Positions 34,418 to 46,544 of a stretch of 64,000 nt of DNA are shown piece by piece. Source of the stretch: Pseudomonas parakoreensis (GTDB lineage Bacteria > Pseudomonadota > Gammaproteobacteria > Pseudomonadales > Pseudomonadaceae); NCBI RefSeq assembly GCF_021602155.1, contig NZ_BQHY01000006.1, forward strand, positions 186,001-250,000, in the 5' to 3' direction. Every line of letters starts with the position of its first letter. Within the stretch, counting starts at the first letter, position 1. The notes under the pieces were generated by a model, which had not been told where the DNA came from, made no database searches, and worked only from the letters and a program-made list of their open reading frames with translations. Both the position numbers and the translations under genes were made by a program.

Positions 34418-34747
34418 TTACTTCTCAGGCATCGGCATCGGAAACGGCATCACATTGCCGACCGCACCGCGGGCTTCGCTGATTTTCGGGGTGCCCAGAC
34501 GTTCCACCTCGTCGATGCGCACGATCGAATGCATCGGCACAAAGCTGCGCACCACGCCTTCGAACTGCGCCTTGAGCTTCTCTTCGCTCGGATCGACCAC
34601 AACTTGCGTGCGCTCGCCAAAGACGAACTCTTCCACTTCCAGAAAACCCCACAGATCACTTTGATAGATCTGTTTGGCGTACATTTCGAACACCTGGCCC
34701 TGGTTGAGGAAAATCACCTTATAGATTGGAGCTTCGCGTTTGGTCAT
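34418..34747 (-). CDS. DUF1820 family protein
   Basis: A 109-residue protein from the ATG at 34747; frames further upstream run into the miaB promoter region. The sequence (MTKREAPIYKVIFLNQGQVF at the start, then YQSDLWGFLEVEEFVFGERT and SIVRIDEVERLGTPKI) is the DUF1820 family, small beta-rich cytoplasmic proteins of unknown function conserved in gammaproteobacteria. It is divergent from miaB (133 bp between starts). The C-terminus is Pro- and Met-rich. Confidence 0.8.
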   Translation of the reverse strand: MTKREAPIYKVIFLNQGQVFEMYAKQIYQSDLWGFLEVEEFVFGERTQVVVDPSEEKLKAQFEGVVRSFVPMHSIVRIDEVERLGTPKISEARGAVGNVMPFPMPMPEK

Positions 34748-34816
34748 GGCGGGGGGATAACATCGGGGATAAAAATGAGGGCGCAAACTATAGCATAGCC
34801 ACCGGACGCGCAGCGG

Positions 34817-34845
34817 TAGGAACCTGAGGGCTTGTTCCCTATAAT
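34817..34845 (+). promoter_or_regulatory. Candidate miaB promoter
   Basis: A perfect -10 box TATAAT at 34840-34845; the -35 position 17 bp upstream (TAGGAA at 34817) is poor. It is 36 bp before the miaB start. Confidence 0.4.
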
Positions 34846-34880
34846 GCCGGGTTCTTTGAATCACGTGACGACCCTACTCC

Positions 34881-36209
34881 ATGGCCAAGAAGCTTTACAT
34901 CGAAACCCACGGTTGCCAGATGAACGAGTACGACAGCTCGCGCATGGTTGATCTGCTGGGCGAACATCAGGCCCTGGAAGTCACCGCCCGCGCGGAAGAC
35001 GCCGACGTGATTCTGCTCAACACCTGCTCGATCCGCGAGCGCGCCCAGGATCGGGTGTACTCGCAGCTCGGCCGCTGGCGCGAACTGAAACTGGCCAACC
35101 CGGACATGGTGATCGCCGTCGGTGGTTGCGTGGCCAGCCAGGAAGGTGCGGCGATCCGTGATCGCGCCCCGTACGTCGACGTGGTCTTTGGCCCGCAGAC
35201 CTTGCACCGTCTGCCGGAAATGATCGACGCCGCGCGCAGCAGCAAGCTGCCGCAAGTCGACGTCTCGTTTCCGGAAATCGAGAAATTCGACCACTTGCCC
35301 GAGCCGCGCATCGATGGCCCGAGCGCCTACGTGTCGGTGATGGAAGGCTGCAGCAAATACTGCACGTTCTGCGTGGTGCCTTACACCCGTGGTGAAGAAG
35401 TCAGCCGGCCGTTCGATGACGTGATCGCCGAGATCATCCACCTCGCCGAAAATGGCGTGCGTGAAGTGACCCTGTTGGGGCAGAACGTCAACGGCTATCG
35501 CGGCCTGACCCACGATGGGCGTCTTGCCGATCTGGCCGAGCTGATCCGCGTGGTCGCCGCCGTCGACGGTATCGACCGCATCCGCTATACCACTTCGCAT
35601 CCGCTGGAGTTCTCCGACAGCCTGATCCAGGCACACGCCGAGGTGCCGGAACTGGTCAAACACCTGCACTTGCCGGTGCAGTCGGGTTCCGACCGGATCC
35701 TCGCGGCAATGAAGCGCAACCACACCGCGCTGGAATACAAATCCAAACTGCGCAAACTGCGCGCCGCCGTGCCGGGCATCTGCATCAGTTCGGATTTCAT
35801 CGTCGGCTTCCCGGGCGAGACCGAGAAAGACTTCGAACAGACCATGAAGCTGATTGCCGATGTCGGCTTCGACTTCTCCTATTCGTTCGTCTACAGCCAG
35901 CGTCCGGGCACGCCGGCGGCCGATCTGGCCGATGACACCCCGGAAGAACTGAAGAAAGAACGCTTGAATGCCTTGCAGCATCGTTTGAATCAGCAAGGGT
36001 TCGAGATCAGCCGACAAATGGTCGGTTCGATCCAGCGCATTCTGGTTACTGACTATTCGAAGAAAGACCCGGGCGAACTGCAAGGGCGCACCGAGAATAA
36101 TCGTATCGTCAACTTCCGCTGCGATAATCCGACCCTGATCGGCCAGTTCGCCGACGTGCACATCGACGCGGCGCAACCGCATTCGCTGCGCGGCTCGCTG
36201 GTCCAATAA
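34881..36209 (+). CDS. miaB: tRNA-2-methylthio-N6-dimethylallyladenosine synthase MiaB
   Basis: A 442-residue radical-SAM methylthiotransferase. The N-terminal UPF0004 cluster cysteines are C12, C49 and C83; the radical-SAM cysteines are C157, C161 and C164 ([13 protein letters not shown]); a TRAM domain ends the protein ([15 protein letters not shown]). It adds the methylthio group to A37 of tRNAs reading UNN codons. phoH-like, ybeY, corC and lnt follow on the same strand after a REPIN, the usual gammaproteobacterial order. Confidence 0.97.
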   Translation: MAKKLYIETHGCQMNEYDSSRMVDLLGEHQALEVTARAEDADVILLNTCSIRERAQDRVYSQLGRWRELKLANPDMVIAVGGCVASQEGAAIRDRAPYVDVVFGPQTLHRLPEMIDAARSSKLPQVDVSFPEIEKFDHLPEPRIDGPSAYVSVMEGCSKYCTFCVVPYTRGEEVSRPFDDVIAEIIHLAENGVREVTLLGQNVNGYRGLTHDGRLADLAELIRVVAAVDGIDRIRYTTSHPLEFSDSLIQAHAEVPELVKHLHLPVQSGSDRILAAMKRNHTALEYKSKLRKLRAAVPGICISSDFIVGFPGETEKDFEQTMKLIADVGFDFSYSFVYSQRPGTPAADLADDTPEELKKERLNALQHRLNQQGFEISRQMVGSIQRILVTDYSKKDPGELQGRTENNRIVNFRCDNPTLIGQFADVHIDAAQPHSLRGSLVQ

Positions 36210-36236
36210 CATCGCGCGCTTTCTGTAGTAGGACTG

Positions 36237-36370
36237 TTGTGGTGAGGGGATTTATCCCCGATGGTTGGCGCAGCCGACCCAACGCTGAAGTTGCGGTGAA
36301 TCTGCCATACCAAGAGCTCTGGTTTTGGGGCCGCTCCGCGGCCCATCGGGGATGAATCCCCTCGCCACAG
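36237..36370. repeat. REPIN, TTGTGGTGAGGGGATTTATC class
   Basis: Inverted arms from 36237 and ending 36370, same class as 34258 and 40379, with inner GGCCGCTCCGCGGCC palindrome. It lies between miaB and the phoH-like gene. Confidence 0.88.
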
Positions 36371-36493
36371 ATAACTCCACCCGCCATAGAAAGGCGCTCC
36401 AAACTCGCATCGATATTTAAGAGCTTTCGCACCCACGCCACTGGCGTTATCCTTGATTTCATCTTAATTGCCCCAGGGCGGCTAAATACGACC

Positions 36494-37492
36494 TTGAACG
36501 CACCCATAGAACCACATCGTTTTATCCTCGAGCCCTTTGAGGCCCGCCGCTTCGCCAATCTGTGCGGGCAGTTCGACGAGCATCTGCGCTTGATCGAACA
36601 GCGCCTGGCCATCGAGATCCGCAATCGCGGAAACCAGTTCGAACTGATCGGCGACCCCAAGCACACCACGTCTGCGGAAAACCTGCTGCGCCGCCTGTAC
36701 CGCGAAACCAAGGGTACCGAGCTGTCACCGGACATGGTGCACCTGTTTCTCCAGGAATCGGCCGTCGTCGAACGGGACAATCACGCTCCCGCTGAAGCTT
36801 CCGTCGCCCTGCGCACCAAGAAAGGCATGATTCGCCCCCGTGGCTTGAATCAGCTGCGCTACGTGAAGGAAATCCTCGGCAACGACATCAACTTCGGCAT
36901 CGGCCCGGCCGGTACCGGCAAGACCTATCTGGCGGTGGCCTGCGCAGTCGATGCCCTGGAACGCGAGCAGATCCGCCGCATTCTGCTGGTGCGTCCGGCG
37001 GTTGAAGCCGGTGAAAAGCTCGGCTTCCTGCCCGGCGACCTGGCGCAGAAGATCGACCCGTACCTGCGCCCGCTCTATGACGCACTCTACGAGATGCTCG
37101 GCTTCGAATACGTGGCCAAGCTGATCGAGCGTCAGGTGATCGAAGTCGCGCCACTGGCGTACATGCGCGGTCGTACGTTGAACAACAGCTTCATCATTCT
37201 CGACGAAAGCCAGAACACCACCGTCGAGCAGATGAAAATGTTCCTGACCCGGATCGGCTTTGGCTCCACCGCCGTGATCACCGGTGACATCACCCAGGTC
37301 GACCTGCCGCGCGGCACCAAGTCCGGCCTGCATCATGTGATCGAAGTACTCAAGGATGTTCCGGGCATCAGCTTCACCCACTTCCAGCCCAAAGACGTCG
37401 TGCGCCACCCGTTGGTGCAGCGGATCGTCGAGGCCTACGAGCGCTTCGAGACCCGTGCCGAAGCCGCCAGGGAAACCTCGCGCGATGCTTGA
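36494..37492 (+). CDS. ybeZ: PhoH-like ATPase (YbeZ)
   Basis: A 332-residue P-loop ATPase: Walker [13 protein letters not shown] near residue 140 and a Walker [11 protein letters not shown] near 237. The start is a TTG at 36494, since no ATG fits the conserved N-terminus ([20 protein letters not shown]). YbeZ works with the endonuclease YbeY in ribosome quality control and rRNA maturation. The ybeY start overlaps its last 8 bp, which fits a coupled pair. Confidence 0.93.
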   Translation: MNAPIEPHRFILEPFEARRFANLCGQFDEHLRLIEQRLAIEIRNRGNQFELIGDPKHTTSAENLLRRLYRETKGTELSPDMVHLFLQESAVVERDNHAPAEASVALRTKKGMIRPRGLNQLRYVKEILGNDINFGIGPAGTGKTYLAVACAVDALEREQIRRILLVRPAVEAGEKLGFLPGDLAQKIDPYLRPLYDALYEMLGFEYVAKLIERQVIEVAPLAYMRGRTLNNSFIILDESQNTTVEQMKMFLTRIGFGSTAVITGDITQVDLPRGTKSGLHHVIEVLKDVPGISFTHFQPKDVVRHPLVQRIVEAYERFETRAEAARETSRDA

Positions 37493-37979
37493 GCTGGATC
37501 TGCAAATCGCTACCGAAGCGAGCGCCCCGAGTGAAACCGAGTTCCGCCAATGGTGCGAACTGGCCCTGCGCCAGCGCAGCGCCGACTCGGAAATGACCAT
37601 TCGCCTGGTCGACGAGGAAGAAGGCCGCGAACTCAATCACACCTGGCGCCACAAGGATTACGCAACCAACGTCCTGTCGTTCCCGGCGGAAGTCCCGGAC
37701 GAATTCCTCGACATCCCGCTGCTCGGCGATCTGGTGATCTGCGTGGCGGTGGTCGAACGCGAAGCTGCCGAACAAGGCAAGGAACTCAAGGCCCATTGGG
37801 CACATCTAGTCATTCACGGCTGCTTGCATCTGCTCGGTTACGACCATATAGATGACGACGAAGCTGAAGAAATGGAAGCACTGGAACGCGAGTTGCTTGC
37901 CGAACTGGGCTATCCCGATCCGTACGCGGACGACGAAACCGAAACATCCCCTATCGTTACAACAAAGGATTCAGAGTAA
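37485..37979 (+). CDS. ybeY: Endoribonuclease YbeY
   Basis: A 164-residue protein with the zinc motif H-x3-H-x5-H ([20 protein letters not shown]) and the conserved [12 protein letters not shown] and TNVLSFP blocks. It processes 16S rRNA 3' ends and takes part in ribosome quality control. The ATG at 37485 overlaps the phoH-like stop (ATGCTTGA); the open frame continues upstream but only as a shadow. The C-terminal 30 residues are acidic. Confidence 0.95.
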   Translation: MLELDLQIATEASAPSETEFRQWCELALRQRSADSEMTIRLVDEEEGRELNHTWRHKDYATNVLSFPAEVPDEFLDIPLLGDLVICVAVVEREAAEQGKELKAHWAHLVIHGCLHLLGYDHIDDDEAEEMEALERELLAELGYPDPYADDETETSPIVTTKDSE

Positions 37980-37984
37980 TCGCT

Positions 37985-38824
37985 ATGAGCGAAGATCGAT
38001 CGAGCAACGGGCAGAAGTCATGGCTGGGTAAACTGACCCAGGCTTTTGCCCACGAGCCGAAGAACCGTCAGGAGCTGCTTGAGCTGCTGCGTGATGCACA
38101 TCAGAACAAACTGCTGGACAGCGAAGCGCTGGCCATCGTCGAAGGCGCCATTCAGGTGGCTGACCTGCAAGTACGCGACATCATGGTCCCGCGCTCGCAG
38201 ATGATCAGCATCAAGGCGACCCAGACCCCTCGTGAATTCCTGCCCGCCGTGCTCGACTCGGCGCACTCGCGCTACCCGGTCATTGGCGAAAGCCACGACG
38301 ACGTGATGGGCGTGTTGCTGGCCAAGGACCTGCTGCCGCTGATCCTCAAGGAGAACGGCGACAGCTTCAACATCAAGGACCTGCTGCGCCCGGCCACCTT
38401 CGTGCCGGAGTCCAAGCGTCTGAACGTGTTGCTGCGTGAATTCCGCGCCAATCACAACCACATGGCCATCGTCATCGACGAATACGGCGGCGTGGCCGGT
38501 CTGGTGACGATCGAAGACGTACTGGAACAGATCGTCGGCGACATCGAAGACGAGCACGACGTCGAAGAAGACAGCTACATCAAGCCGCTGCCCAGCGGTG
38601 ACTTCCTGATCAAGGCCCTGACGCCGATCGAGAACTTCAACGAGTTTTTCGACAGCGAATTCTCCGACGACGAGTTCGACACGGTCGGCGGTCTGGTGAT
38701 GAGCGCGTTCGGGCACTTGCCAAAACGTAACGAAATCACTGAAATCGGCGCCTATCGTTTCCGCATCCTGAATGCCGACAGCCGTCGGATTCATTTGCTG
38801 CGACTGACGCCAATCGCTCGTTAA
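37985..38824 (+). CDS. corC: CorC/HlyC-type CBS-domain protein
   Basis: A 279-residue cytoplasmic protein with two CBS domains (about 65-185, starting [34 protein letters not shown] in the second) and a C-terminal CorC_HlyC domain ([17 protein letters not shown] to the end). The family is linked to magnesium and cobalt efflux; the membrane DUF21 part is lacking, as in E. coli CorC. lnt follows after 14 bp, and the pair is nearly always adjacent. Confidence 0.93.
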   Translation: MSEDRSSNGQKSWLGKLTQAFAHEPKNRQELLELLRDAHQNKLLDSEALAIVEGAIQVADLQVRDIMVPRSQMISIKATQTPREFLPAVLDSAHSRYPVIGESHDDVMGVLLAKDLLPLILKENGDSFNIKDLLRPATFVPESKRLNVLLREFRANHNHMAIVIDEYGGVAGLVTIEDVLEQIVGDIEDEHDVEEDSYIKPLPSGDFLIKALTPIENFNEFFDSEFSDDEFDTVGGLVMSAFGHLPKRNEITEIGAYRFRILNADSRRIHLLRLTPIAR

Positions 38825-38838
38825 ATCTAAGGACTGAA

Positions 38839-40362
38839 ATGCGCTGGACAACCCGCCCCGGCTGGCCCGGTAACCTGCTGGCCGTGGCGGCCGGTGCAAT
38901 CACCACCTTCGCCCTGGCCCCGTTCAACATCTGGCCGCTGGCTTTGCTCGCGGTCGGCCTGTTCTACGCCGGCCTGCGTGAGCTGAAACCGCGTCAGGCG
39001 CTGGGCCGTGGCTGGTGCTTCGGTTTCGGACTGTTCGGTGCCGGCACCAGCTGGATCTACTACAGCATCCACCATTTCGGTGGTGCATCGGTGTTGCTGG
39101 CCGGGTTCCTGATGCTGCTGTTCACCGCAGCGATCGCGTTTTTCTTCGCCCTGCCCGCCTGGGTCTGGGCGCGCTGGTTGCGCCGCAATGAAGCACCGCT
39201 GGCCGATGCGCTGGCGTTTGCCGCACTGTGGGTCGGCCAGGAAGCCTTTCGCGGCTGGTTCCTCACCGGTTTCCCGTGGCTCTACTCCGGCTACAGTCAG
39301 CTCGATGGCCCGTTGGCCGGGCTCGCGCCGGTCGGCGGCATGTGGCTGGTATCGTTCGTTCTGGCGCTGACTGCAGCGCTGATCTACAACGCGCCCCGCT
39401 TGTTGCAATCCGGTCGCAAGGGCTTTATCGCGGCTGGCCTGGTGTTGCTGGTCGGGCCATGGGTGGCGGGCATTGCGCTCAAGGGCCACGCCTGGACCAG
39501 TCCGTCCGGTCCGGCTCTGAGCGTTGCCGCGATTCAGGGCAACGTCGAACAAAGCATGAAGTGGGACCCGGCGCAGCTCAATGCGCAACTGGCGCTATAC
39601 CGCGACCTGAGTTTCCGTTCCAAACCGGTGGACCTGCTGATCTGGCCGGAAACCGCGGTGCCGGTGCTCAAGGAGTCCGCCGAAGGCTACCTGAACATGA
39701 TGGGTAACTTCGCCGCCGAGCGTAAATCGGCGTTGATCACCGGCGTACCGATCCGCGAGACGGTTCGTCACGAAAAACGCTTTTTCAACGGCATTACCGT
39801 GGTCGGCGAAGGCGATGGCACCTACCTCAAGCAGAAACTGGTGCCGTTCGGCGAATACGTACCGTTGCAGGATCTGCTGCGCGGGTTGATCGCGTTCTTT
39901 GATTTGCCGATGTCCGACTTCGCTCGCGGTCCGGCGGATCAGCCGTTGTTACAGGCCAAGGGTTATCAGATCGCACCATTCATCTGCTACGAAGTGGTGT
40001 ACCCGGAGTTCGCTGCAGGTCTCTCGGCACGCAGCGATCTGCTGCTGACGATCAGCAACGACACCTGGTTCGGCACCTCGATCGGCCCGTTGCAGCACCT
40101 GCAAATGGCGCAGATGCGCGCACTTGAGGCCGGCCGCTGGATGATCCGCGCCACCAACAATGGCGTGACCGGGCTGATCAACCCGTTCGGGCAGATAACC
40201 GAGCAGATTCCGCAGTTCGAGCAGGGCATTCTGTATGGCGAAGTGGTGCCGATGCACAACCTGACGCCGTACCTGCAATGGCGCTCGTGGCCGCTGATCA
40301 TCGTCTGTGTGCTGCTGTTTGGCTGGGCGCTGATGGCAAGCCGGATGTCGAAAACCCTTTAA
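38839..40362 (+). CDS. lnt: Apolipoprotein N-acyltransferase
   Basis: A 507-residue inner-membrane enzyme. An N-terminal bundle of about six helices (residues 10-210) is followed by a nitrilase-type domain with the Glu-Lys-Cys triad in WPETAVPVLK, LKQKLVPFGEYVP and PFICYEVVYPE, then a last helix (SWPLIIVCVLLFGWAL). It adds the third acyl chain to lipoproteins such as LptE and RlpA encoded nearby. The length is normal. Confidence 0.96.
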   Translation: MRWTTRPGWPGNLLAVAAGAITTFALAPFNIWPLALLAVGLFYAGLRELKPRQALGRGWCFGFGLFGAGTSWIYYSIHHFGGASVLLAGFLMLLFTAAIAFFFALPAWVWARWLRRNEAPLADALAFAALWVGQEAFRGWFLTGFPWLYSGYSQLDGPLAGLAPVGGMWLVSFVLALTAALIYNAPRLLQSGRKGFIAAGLVLLVGPWVAGIALKGHAWTSPSGPALSVAAIQGNVEQSMKWDPAQLNAQLALYRDLSFRSKPVDLLIWPETAVPVLKESAEGYLNMMGNFAAERKSALITGVPIRETVRHEKRFFNGITVVGEGDGTYLKQKLVPFGEYVPLQDLLRGLIAFFDLPMSDFARGPADQPLLQAKGYQIAPFICYEVVYPEFAAGLSARSDLLLTISNDTWFGTSIGPLQHLQMAQMRALEAGRWMIRATNNGVTGLINPFGQITEQIPQFEQGILYGEVVPMHNLTPYLQWRSWPLIIVCVLLFGWALMASRMSKTL

Positions 40363-40378
40363 AAGCAATCCATGAACA

Positions 40379-40517
40379 CTGTGGTGAGGGGATTTATCCC
40401 CGATCGATGACGCAGTCATCGCAAATCCATTGCACTCGTTTTACCTGAAAGGCCGAGATGCAGGTTTTGTTTTGGGGCGGCTTCGCCACCCATCGGGGAT
40501 AAATCCCCTCGCCACAG
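40379..40517. repeat. REPIN, CTGTGGTGAGGGGATTTATC class
   Basis: Outer arms at 40379 and ending 40517, inner parts GATGACGCAGTCATC and GGCGGCTTCGCC. It lies between convergent lnt and the YdcF-like gene. Confidence 0.88.
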
Positions 40518-40539
40518 AAGTCCTCTCAAAACAGTGCTC

Positions 40540-41301
40540 TTAGCGGTAAAACAGCGAATACCCCACCTGCCCTACCGCCTCATTCAGCAACTGCCCGCTC
40601 TGCCAGATCGATTTGAACTCCGGCAGCCAGCCACCAAACGGTCGCGCATTATCGGTCCCGAGAAACCCTACGGGCGCCGGCACCACTTCAAATCCTGCCT
40701 GCTGAAAACACCACACGGCGCGCGGCATATGCCAGGCCTGGGTGACGACGACCACGCGTTTTATGCCTTGAGGCAACAAAATGTCGGCGCTGAATTTGGC
40801 ATTTTCCCAGGTTGTGCGACTCTCGCCTTCCTGCCAGCGCGTGGTCACGCCGAAGTCATCGCGCAGCGAATCGGCCATTAACTTCGCCTCGGTCGGCGGC
40901 GTGCCGTAATGCAGGCCACCGCTGGTCAGAATCGGCAGCCCGGAGGCCTTGGCCAGTCGCGCCGCATAGCGCTGACGCTCCAGCCCCACGCCGGTCGGCT
41001 GATCCTCACCCCAGGCCAGATCACCGCGCTCGCGCCCGGAGCCCAGCACCACAATGGCATCGGCCCGCTGCGCCAGAATTGACCAGGCATCACGGGGCAG
41101 CGACGGCTCACGTTCCAGTGCCTTGGCGCCCCACTGTACGACCACCGGCAGGCTCATCAGCCAGAATCCACCCAGCCCCAAGGCAAAACACAGGCCGGCC
41201 AGCCGTGGCCGGGAACGGCGCAGCCACCAGGCGACCAGCAACAGCAGCAAAAGAATGCCGGGCGGCAACAGAAGTTGTTTGATGAAGTAACGAAAAGGCA
41301 T
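40540..41301 (-). CDS. YdcF/ElyC-like membrane protein (DUF218)
   Basis: A 253-residue protein with two N-terminal membrane helices (about 8-27 and 33-55) and a DUF218 domain: DAIVVLGSGRERGD, RYAARLAKASGLPILTSGG, MADSLRDDFGV and VVVTQAWHMPRAV. ElyC, SanA and YdcF share this fold; ElyC affects peptidoglycan and lipid-carrier use, but the substrate of this protein is unknown. A perfect palindrome covers its ribosome-binding region (41304-41323). Confidence 0.85.
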   Translation of the reverse strand: MPFRYFIKQLLLPPGILLLLLLVAWWLRRSRPRLAGLCFALGLGGFWLMSLPVVVQWGAKALEREPSLPRDAWSILAQRADAIVVLGSGRERGDLAWGEDQPTGVGLERQRYAARLAKASGLPILTSGGLHYGTPPTEAKLMADSLRDDFGVTTRWQEGESRTTWENAKFSADILLPQGIKRVVVVTQAWHMPRAVWCFQQAGFEVVPAPVGFLGTDNARPFGGWLPEFKSIWQSGQLLNEAVGQVGYSLFYR

Positions 41302-41303
41302 CG

Positions 41304-41323
41304 GGGCATCTCCAGAGATGCCC
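41304..41323. promoter_or_regulatory. Palindrome over the ribosome-binding site of the YdcF-like gene
   Basis: GGGCATCTC-CA-GAGATGCCC on the plus strand. On the minus strand the GGAG needed for ribosome binding is at its centre, 2 to 12 bp before the ATG. It could act as an RNA hairpin or as an operator. Confidence 0.4.
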
Positions 41324-41406
41324 GAAGCCTAAGAGTGTTAATGATGCGTTACAACCGATAGGCAGGATCCTGTTGGAAAAGATCCGTTATCTGACCTGCC
41401 ATGCGT

Positions 41407-41730
41407 TTACTTGGCCTGTACAGAACGAACCTTGACGGTGTCTCTGCCGGGCGCCTTGTCCTTGAGCCAGATGACCTTGGCTGAATGTGCTGTATCGAGC
41501 TGTTTCACTGCCTGCGACAGGTATCCATGCGCTTCACGCTCACTGCGATCCAGATAGGCCTTGACCAGTTTGAACTCGGCGGGGCTCAAGCCACGCAATT
41601 CCAGTTCCACGGGGCGCTCATCGCGCAGCCGGCCAGCGGTTTTGGCAGCGTCGAGCGCCATGCCCAGACGATCCATCAACCGTTCGTACAACTCGGGTTT
41701 CGTCACGTTTTTTTGCCGTTGCTCCACCAT
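41407..41730 (-). CDS. Conserved hypothetical protein upstream of leuS
   Basis: A 107-residue soluble protein that I cannot assign. A good ribosome-binding site (GAGGTGAGGG) precedes the ATG. The N-terminal half is helical (KPELYERLMDRLGMALDAAK); the middle LSPAEFKLVKAYLDRSEREA and the C-terminal VIWLKDKAPGRDTVKVRSVQ are basic. There are no cysteines or membrane segments. It is divergent from leuS (256 bp between starts) and ends 105 bp before the YdcF-like start. Its place next to leuS looks conserved in Pseudomonas. Confidence 0.7.
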   Translation of the reverse strand: MVEQRQKNVTKPELYERLMDRLGMALDAAKTAGRLRDERPVELELRGLSPAEFKLVKAYLDRSEREAHGYLSQAVKQLDTAHSAKVIWLKDKAPGRDTVKVRSVQAK

Positions 41731-41776
41731 CCCTCACCTCATTGAAGATAAGACTCACTCCCCAATAAGAGCTTAG

Positions 41777-44593
<2,817 letters not shown>

Positions 44594-44603
44594 ATTGGAT
44601 TGG

Positions 44604-44623
44604 GCGCCAGGTTCGCCTGGCGC
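44604..44623 (+). terminator. UUCG-capped hairpin after leuS
   Basis: GCGCCAGG-TTCG-CCTGGCGC, a perfect 8-bp stem 10 bp past the leuS stop. There is no T run, so it may stabilise the mRNA end or only weaken read-through into lptE. Confidence 0.45.
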
Positions 44624-44681
44624 ACTGTAAAACCTTTCGGGCCGCAGGGTCGGCCCACATGGTTTCAAGGGGAGCAACACA

Positions 44682-45287
44682 ATGATCAAACGCAATCTGC
44701 TGGTGATGGGCCTCGCCGTTCTGCTGAGCGCCTGCGGTTTCCAGCTGCGTGGTACCGGCACCAATGAACTGACGATCAAGGAGCTCGACCTGAGCGCCCG
44801 CAACGCTTATGGCGAGACCGTCACCCAACTGCGTCAGGTGCTGGAGTCCAGCGGCGTCAAGGTTTACAACGGTGCACCGTACAAGCTGTACCTGGCTGAC
44901 GAGCAGGAGAGCCAGCGTATCCTCAGCTACGCCGGGGCCGGCCGTACGGGCGAATACCAGGTCAGCACCGTGCTGAACTACGACATCGTTGGCGAACATA
45001 ACCTGAACCTGCTGAGCGACAAGCTCGAAGTGCAGAAAGTGTTCATTCACGACGGCAACAACCTCGTCGGCTCCGATCAGGAAGCCAACGACGCCCGTCG
45101 CGAAACCCGTCGCGAATTGGTTCAGCGCATGATGCTGCGCCTGCAACAGCTGACGCCGGGCCAACTGCAGCAATTGCAGCAAGCGGCCAACGACCGTGCC
45201 CGGGCCGAAGCCGATGCACTGAAGGCGGCACAGAAGGCTGAAGCGGAAACACCGCGTCAGTCGCCGCTCGAACTGCCGCAGCAGTAA
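44682..45287 (+). CDS. lptE: LPS-assembly lipoprotein LptE
   Basis: A 201-residue outer-membrane lipoprotein. The signal MIKRNLLVMGLAVLLSAC ends in lipobox LSAC (Cys-18), followed by GFQLRGTG, the typical LptE start. A beta-rich body (YKLYLADEQESQRILSYAG, STVLNYDIVGEHNL) and a Q/A-rich tail follow. LptE plugs the LptD barrel in LPS export. It lies between leuS and holA, the standard order. Modification needs Lnt, encoded at 38839. Confidence 0.95.
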   Translation: MIKRNLLVMGLAVLLSACGFQLRGTGTNELTIKELDLSARNAYGETVTQLRQVLESSGVKVYNGAPYKLYLADEQESQRILSYAGAGRTGEYQVSTVLNYDIVGEHNLNLLSDKLEVQKVFIHDGNNLVGSDQEANDARRETRRELVQRMMLRLQQLTPGQLQQLQQAANDRARAEADALKAAQKAEAETPRQSPLELPQQ

Positions 45288-45289
45288 GA

Positions 45290-45317
45290 CGTACGGGGCG
45301 CTCAGGCGCCCCGTACG
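45290..45317 (+). terminator. Stem-loop between lptE and holA
   Basis: CGTACGGGGCGC and GCGCCCCGTACG form a perfect 12-bp stem with a 4-base TCAG loop, right after the lptE stop and 10 bp before holA. The following bases (CCCTCTCTT) are only partly T-rich, so it may be an attenuator or mRNA-stabilising hairpin. Confidence 0.5.
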
Positions 45318-45326
45318 CCCTCTCTT

Positions 45327-46364
45327 ATGAAGCTCGCTCCCGCTCAACTCGGCAAACACCTGCAAGGCGCGCTCGCGCCCGTCTATATCATCAGCGGCGA
45401 TGACCCGCTGTTGTGTCAGGAAGCCGCCGACGCCATCCGCAGTGCTGCCCGCCAGCAAGGTTTCGACGAACGCCAGGTGTTCGCCGCCGACGCCAATTTC
45501 GATTGGGGTACCTTGTTGCAGGCCGGCGCCAGCATGTCGTTGTTCGCCGAAAAACGTCTGCTGGAGCTGCGCCTGCCTTCAGGCAAGCCCGGTGACAAGG
45601 GCGCTGCCGCACTGATCGAATACTGCTCACGCCCCGCCGAAGACACCGTGCTGTTGATCAGCTTGCCCAAGCTCGACGGCAGTGCGCAGAAGACCAAGTG
45701 GGGCAAGGCGCTGGTCGAAGGTCAGCAGACCCAGTTCATTCAGATCTGGCCGGTGGATGCCAATCAGCTGCCGAGCTGGATTCGTCAGCGCCTCTCCCAG
45801 GCCGGGTTATCGGCCAGTCAGGATGCGGTCGAACTGATTGCCGCACGCGTGGAGGGCAACCTGCTCGCCGCCGCGCAGGAAATCGAAAAGCTCAAGCTGA
45901 TGGCCGAAGGTGGGCAGATCACCGTCGAAACCGTGCAGGCCGCGGTGGCCGACAGTGCGCGCTTCGACGTGTTCGGCCTGACCGATGCCGTACTCAAAGG
46001 CGAACCGGCCCACGCCTTGCGCATGCTCGAAGGCCTGCGCGGTGAAGGCGTCGAGCCACCGGTGATTCTCTGGGCTCTGGCACGGGAGTTGCGCCTGCTG
46101 GCCAATATCTCGCTGCAGTACAGCCAGGGCACACCGCTGGACAAGTGCTTCAGTCAGGCGAAACCGCCGGTCTGGGACAAACGCAAACCGCTGATGAGCA
46201 AAGCCCTGCAACGCTACTCGGCGCCACGCTGGGCGCAGTTGCTGCTTGAAGCCCAGCGCATCGATGCGCAGATCAAGGGTCAGGCCGCCGGCTCGCCATG
46301 GATGAGCCTGAGCCGATTGGCGTTGTTGATGGCGGGCCAACGCCTTTCGCTGCCCGCCGAATAA
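45327..46364 (+). CDS. holA: DNA polymerase III delta subunit
   Basis: A 345-residue clamp-loader subunit: PVYIISGDDPLLCQEAADAI near the start, LRLPSGKPGDKGAAALIEY, then the AAA+ lid and helical C-terminal domain (RFDVFGLTDAVLKGEPAHAL, PPVILWALARELRLL). HolA opens the beta clamp. The length matches the family. The start lacks a strong ribosome-binding site and lies just after the hairpin following lptE, so expression probably depends on read-through from leuS-lptE. Confidence 0.95.
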   Translation: MKLAPAQLGKHLQGALAPVYIISGDDPLLCQEAADAIRSAARQQGFDERQVFAADANFDWGTLLQAGASMSLFAEKRLLELRLPSGKPGDKGAAALIEYCSRPAEDTVLLISLPKLDGSAQKTKWGKALVEGQQTQFIQIWPVDANQLPSWIRQRLSQAGLSASQDAVELIAARVEGNLLAAAQEIEKLKLMAEGGQITVETVQAAVADSARFDVFGLTDAVLKGEPAHALRMLEGLRGEGVEPPVILWALARELRLLANISLQYSQGTPLDKCFSQAKPPVWDKRKPLMSKALQRYSAPRWAQLLLEAQRIDAQIKGQAAGSPWMSLSRLALLMAGQRLSLPAE

Positions 46365-46386
46365 TCTGTCATACCGCAAACGACTC

Positions 46387-46449
46387 TTCGCGAGCAGGCT
46401 CGCTCCCACATTGAAACGCATTCAAATGTGGGAGCGAGTCTGCTCGCGA
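46387..46449. repeat. Inverted repeat, TTCGCGAGCAGGCTCGCTCC class
   Basis: Two 26-bp arms with one internal mismatch around an 11-bp loop, forming a compact hairpin between holA and arfA. It probably ends the holA transcript. Confidence 0.85.
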
Positions 46450-46544
46450 AAGCGTCAGAACATTCCTACCTATCAGGGACTGGACAGGCGTCCAACATCG
46501 GCAGATTATTTCCCCCGCAAAACCACTCAATCGAGAGAACCCTC

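Noticed and set aside
41703-41712. Slippery A-run near the start of the gene at 41407-41730
   Set aside because: The run fits a frameshift heptamer by chance, but there is no downstream structure and no useful alternative frame.
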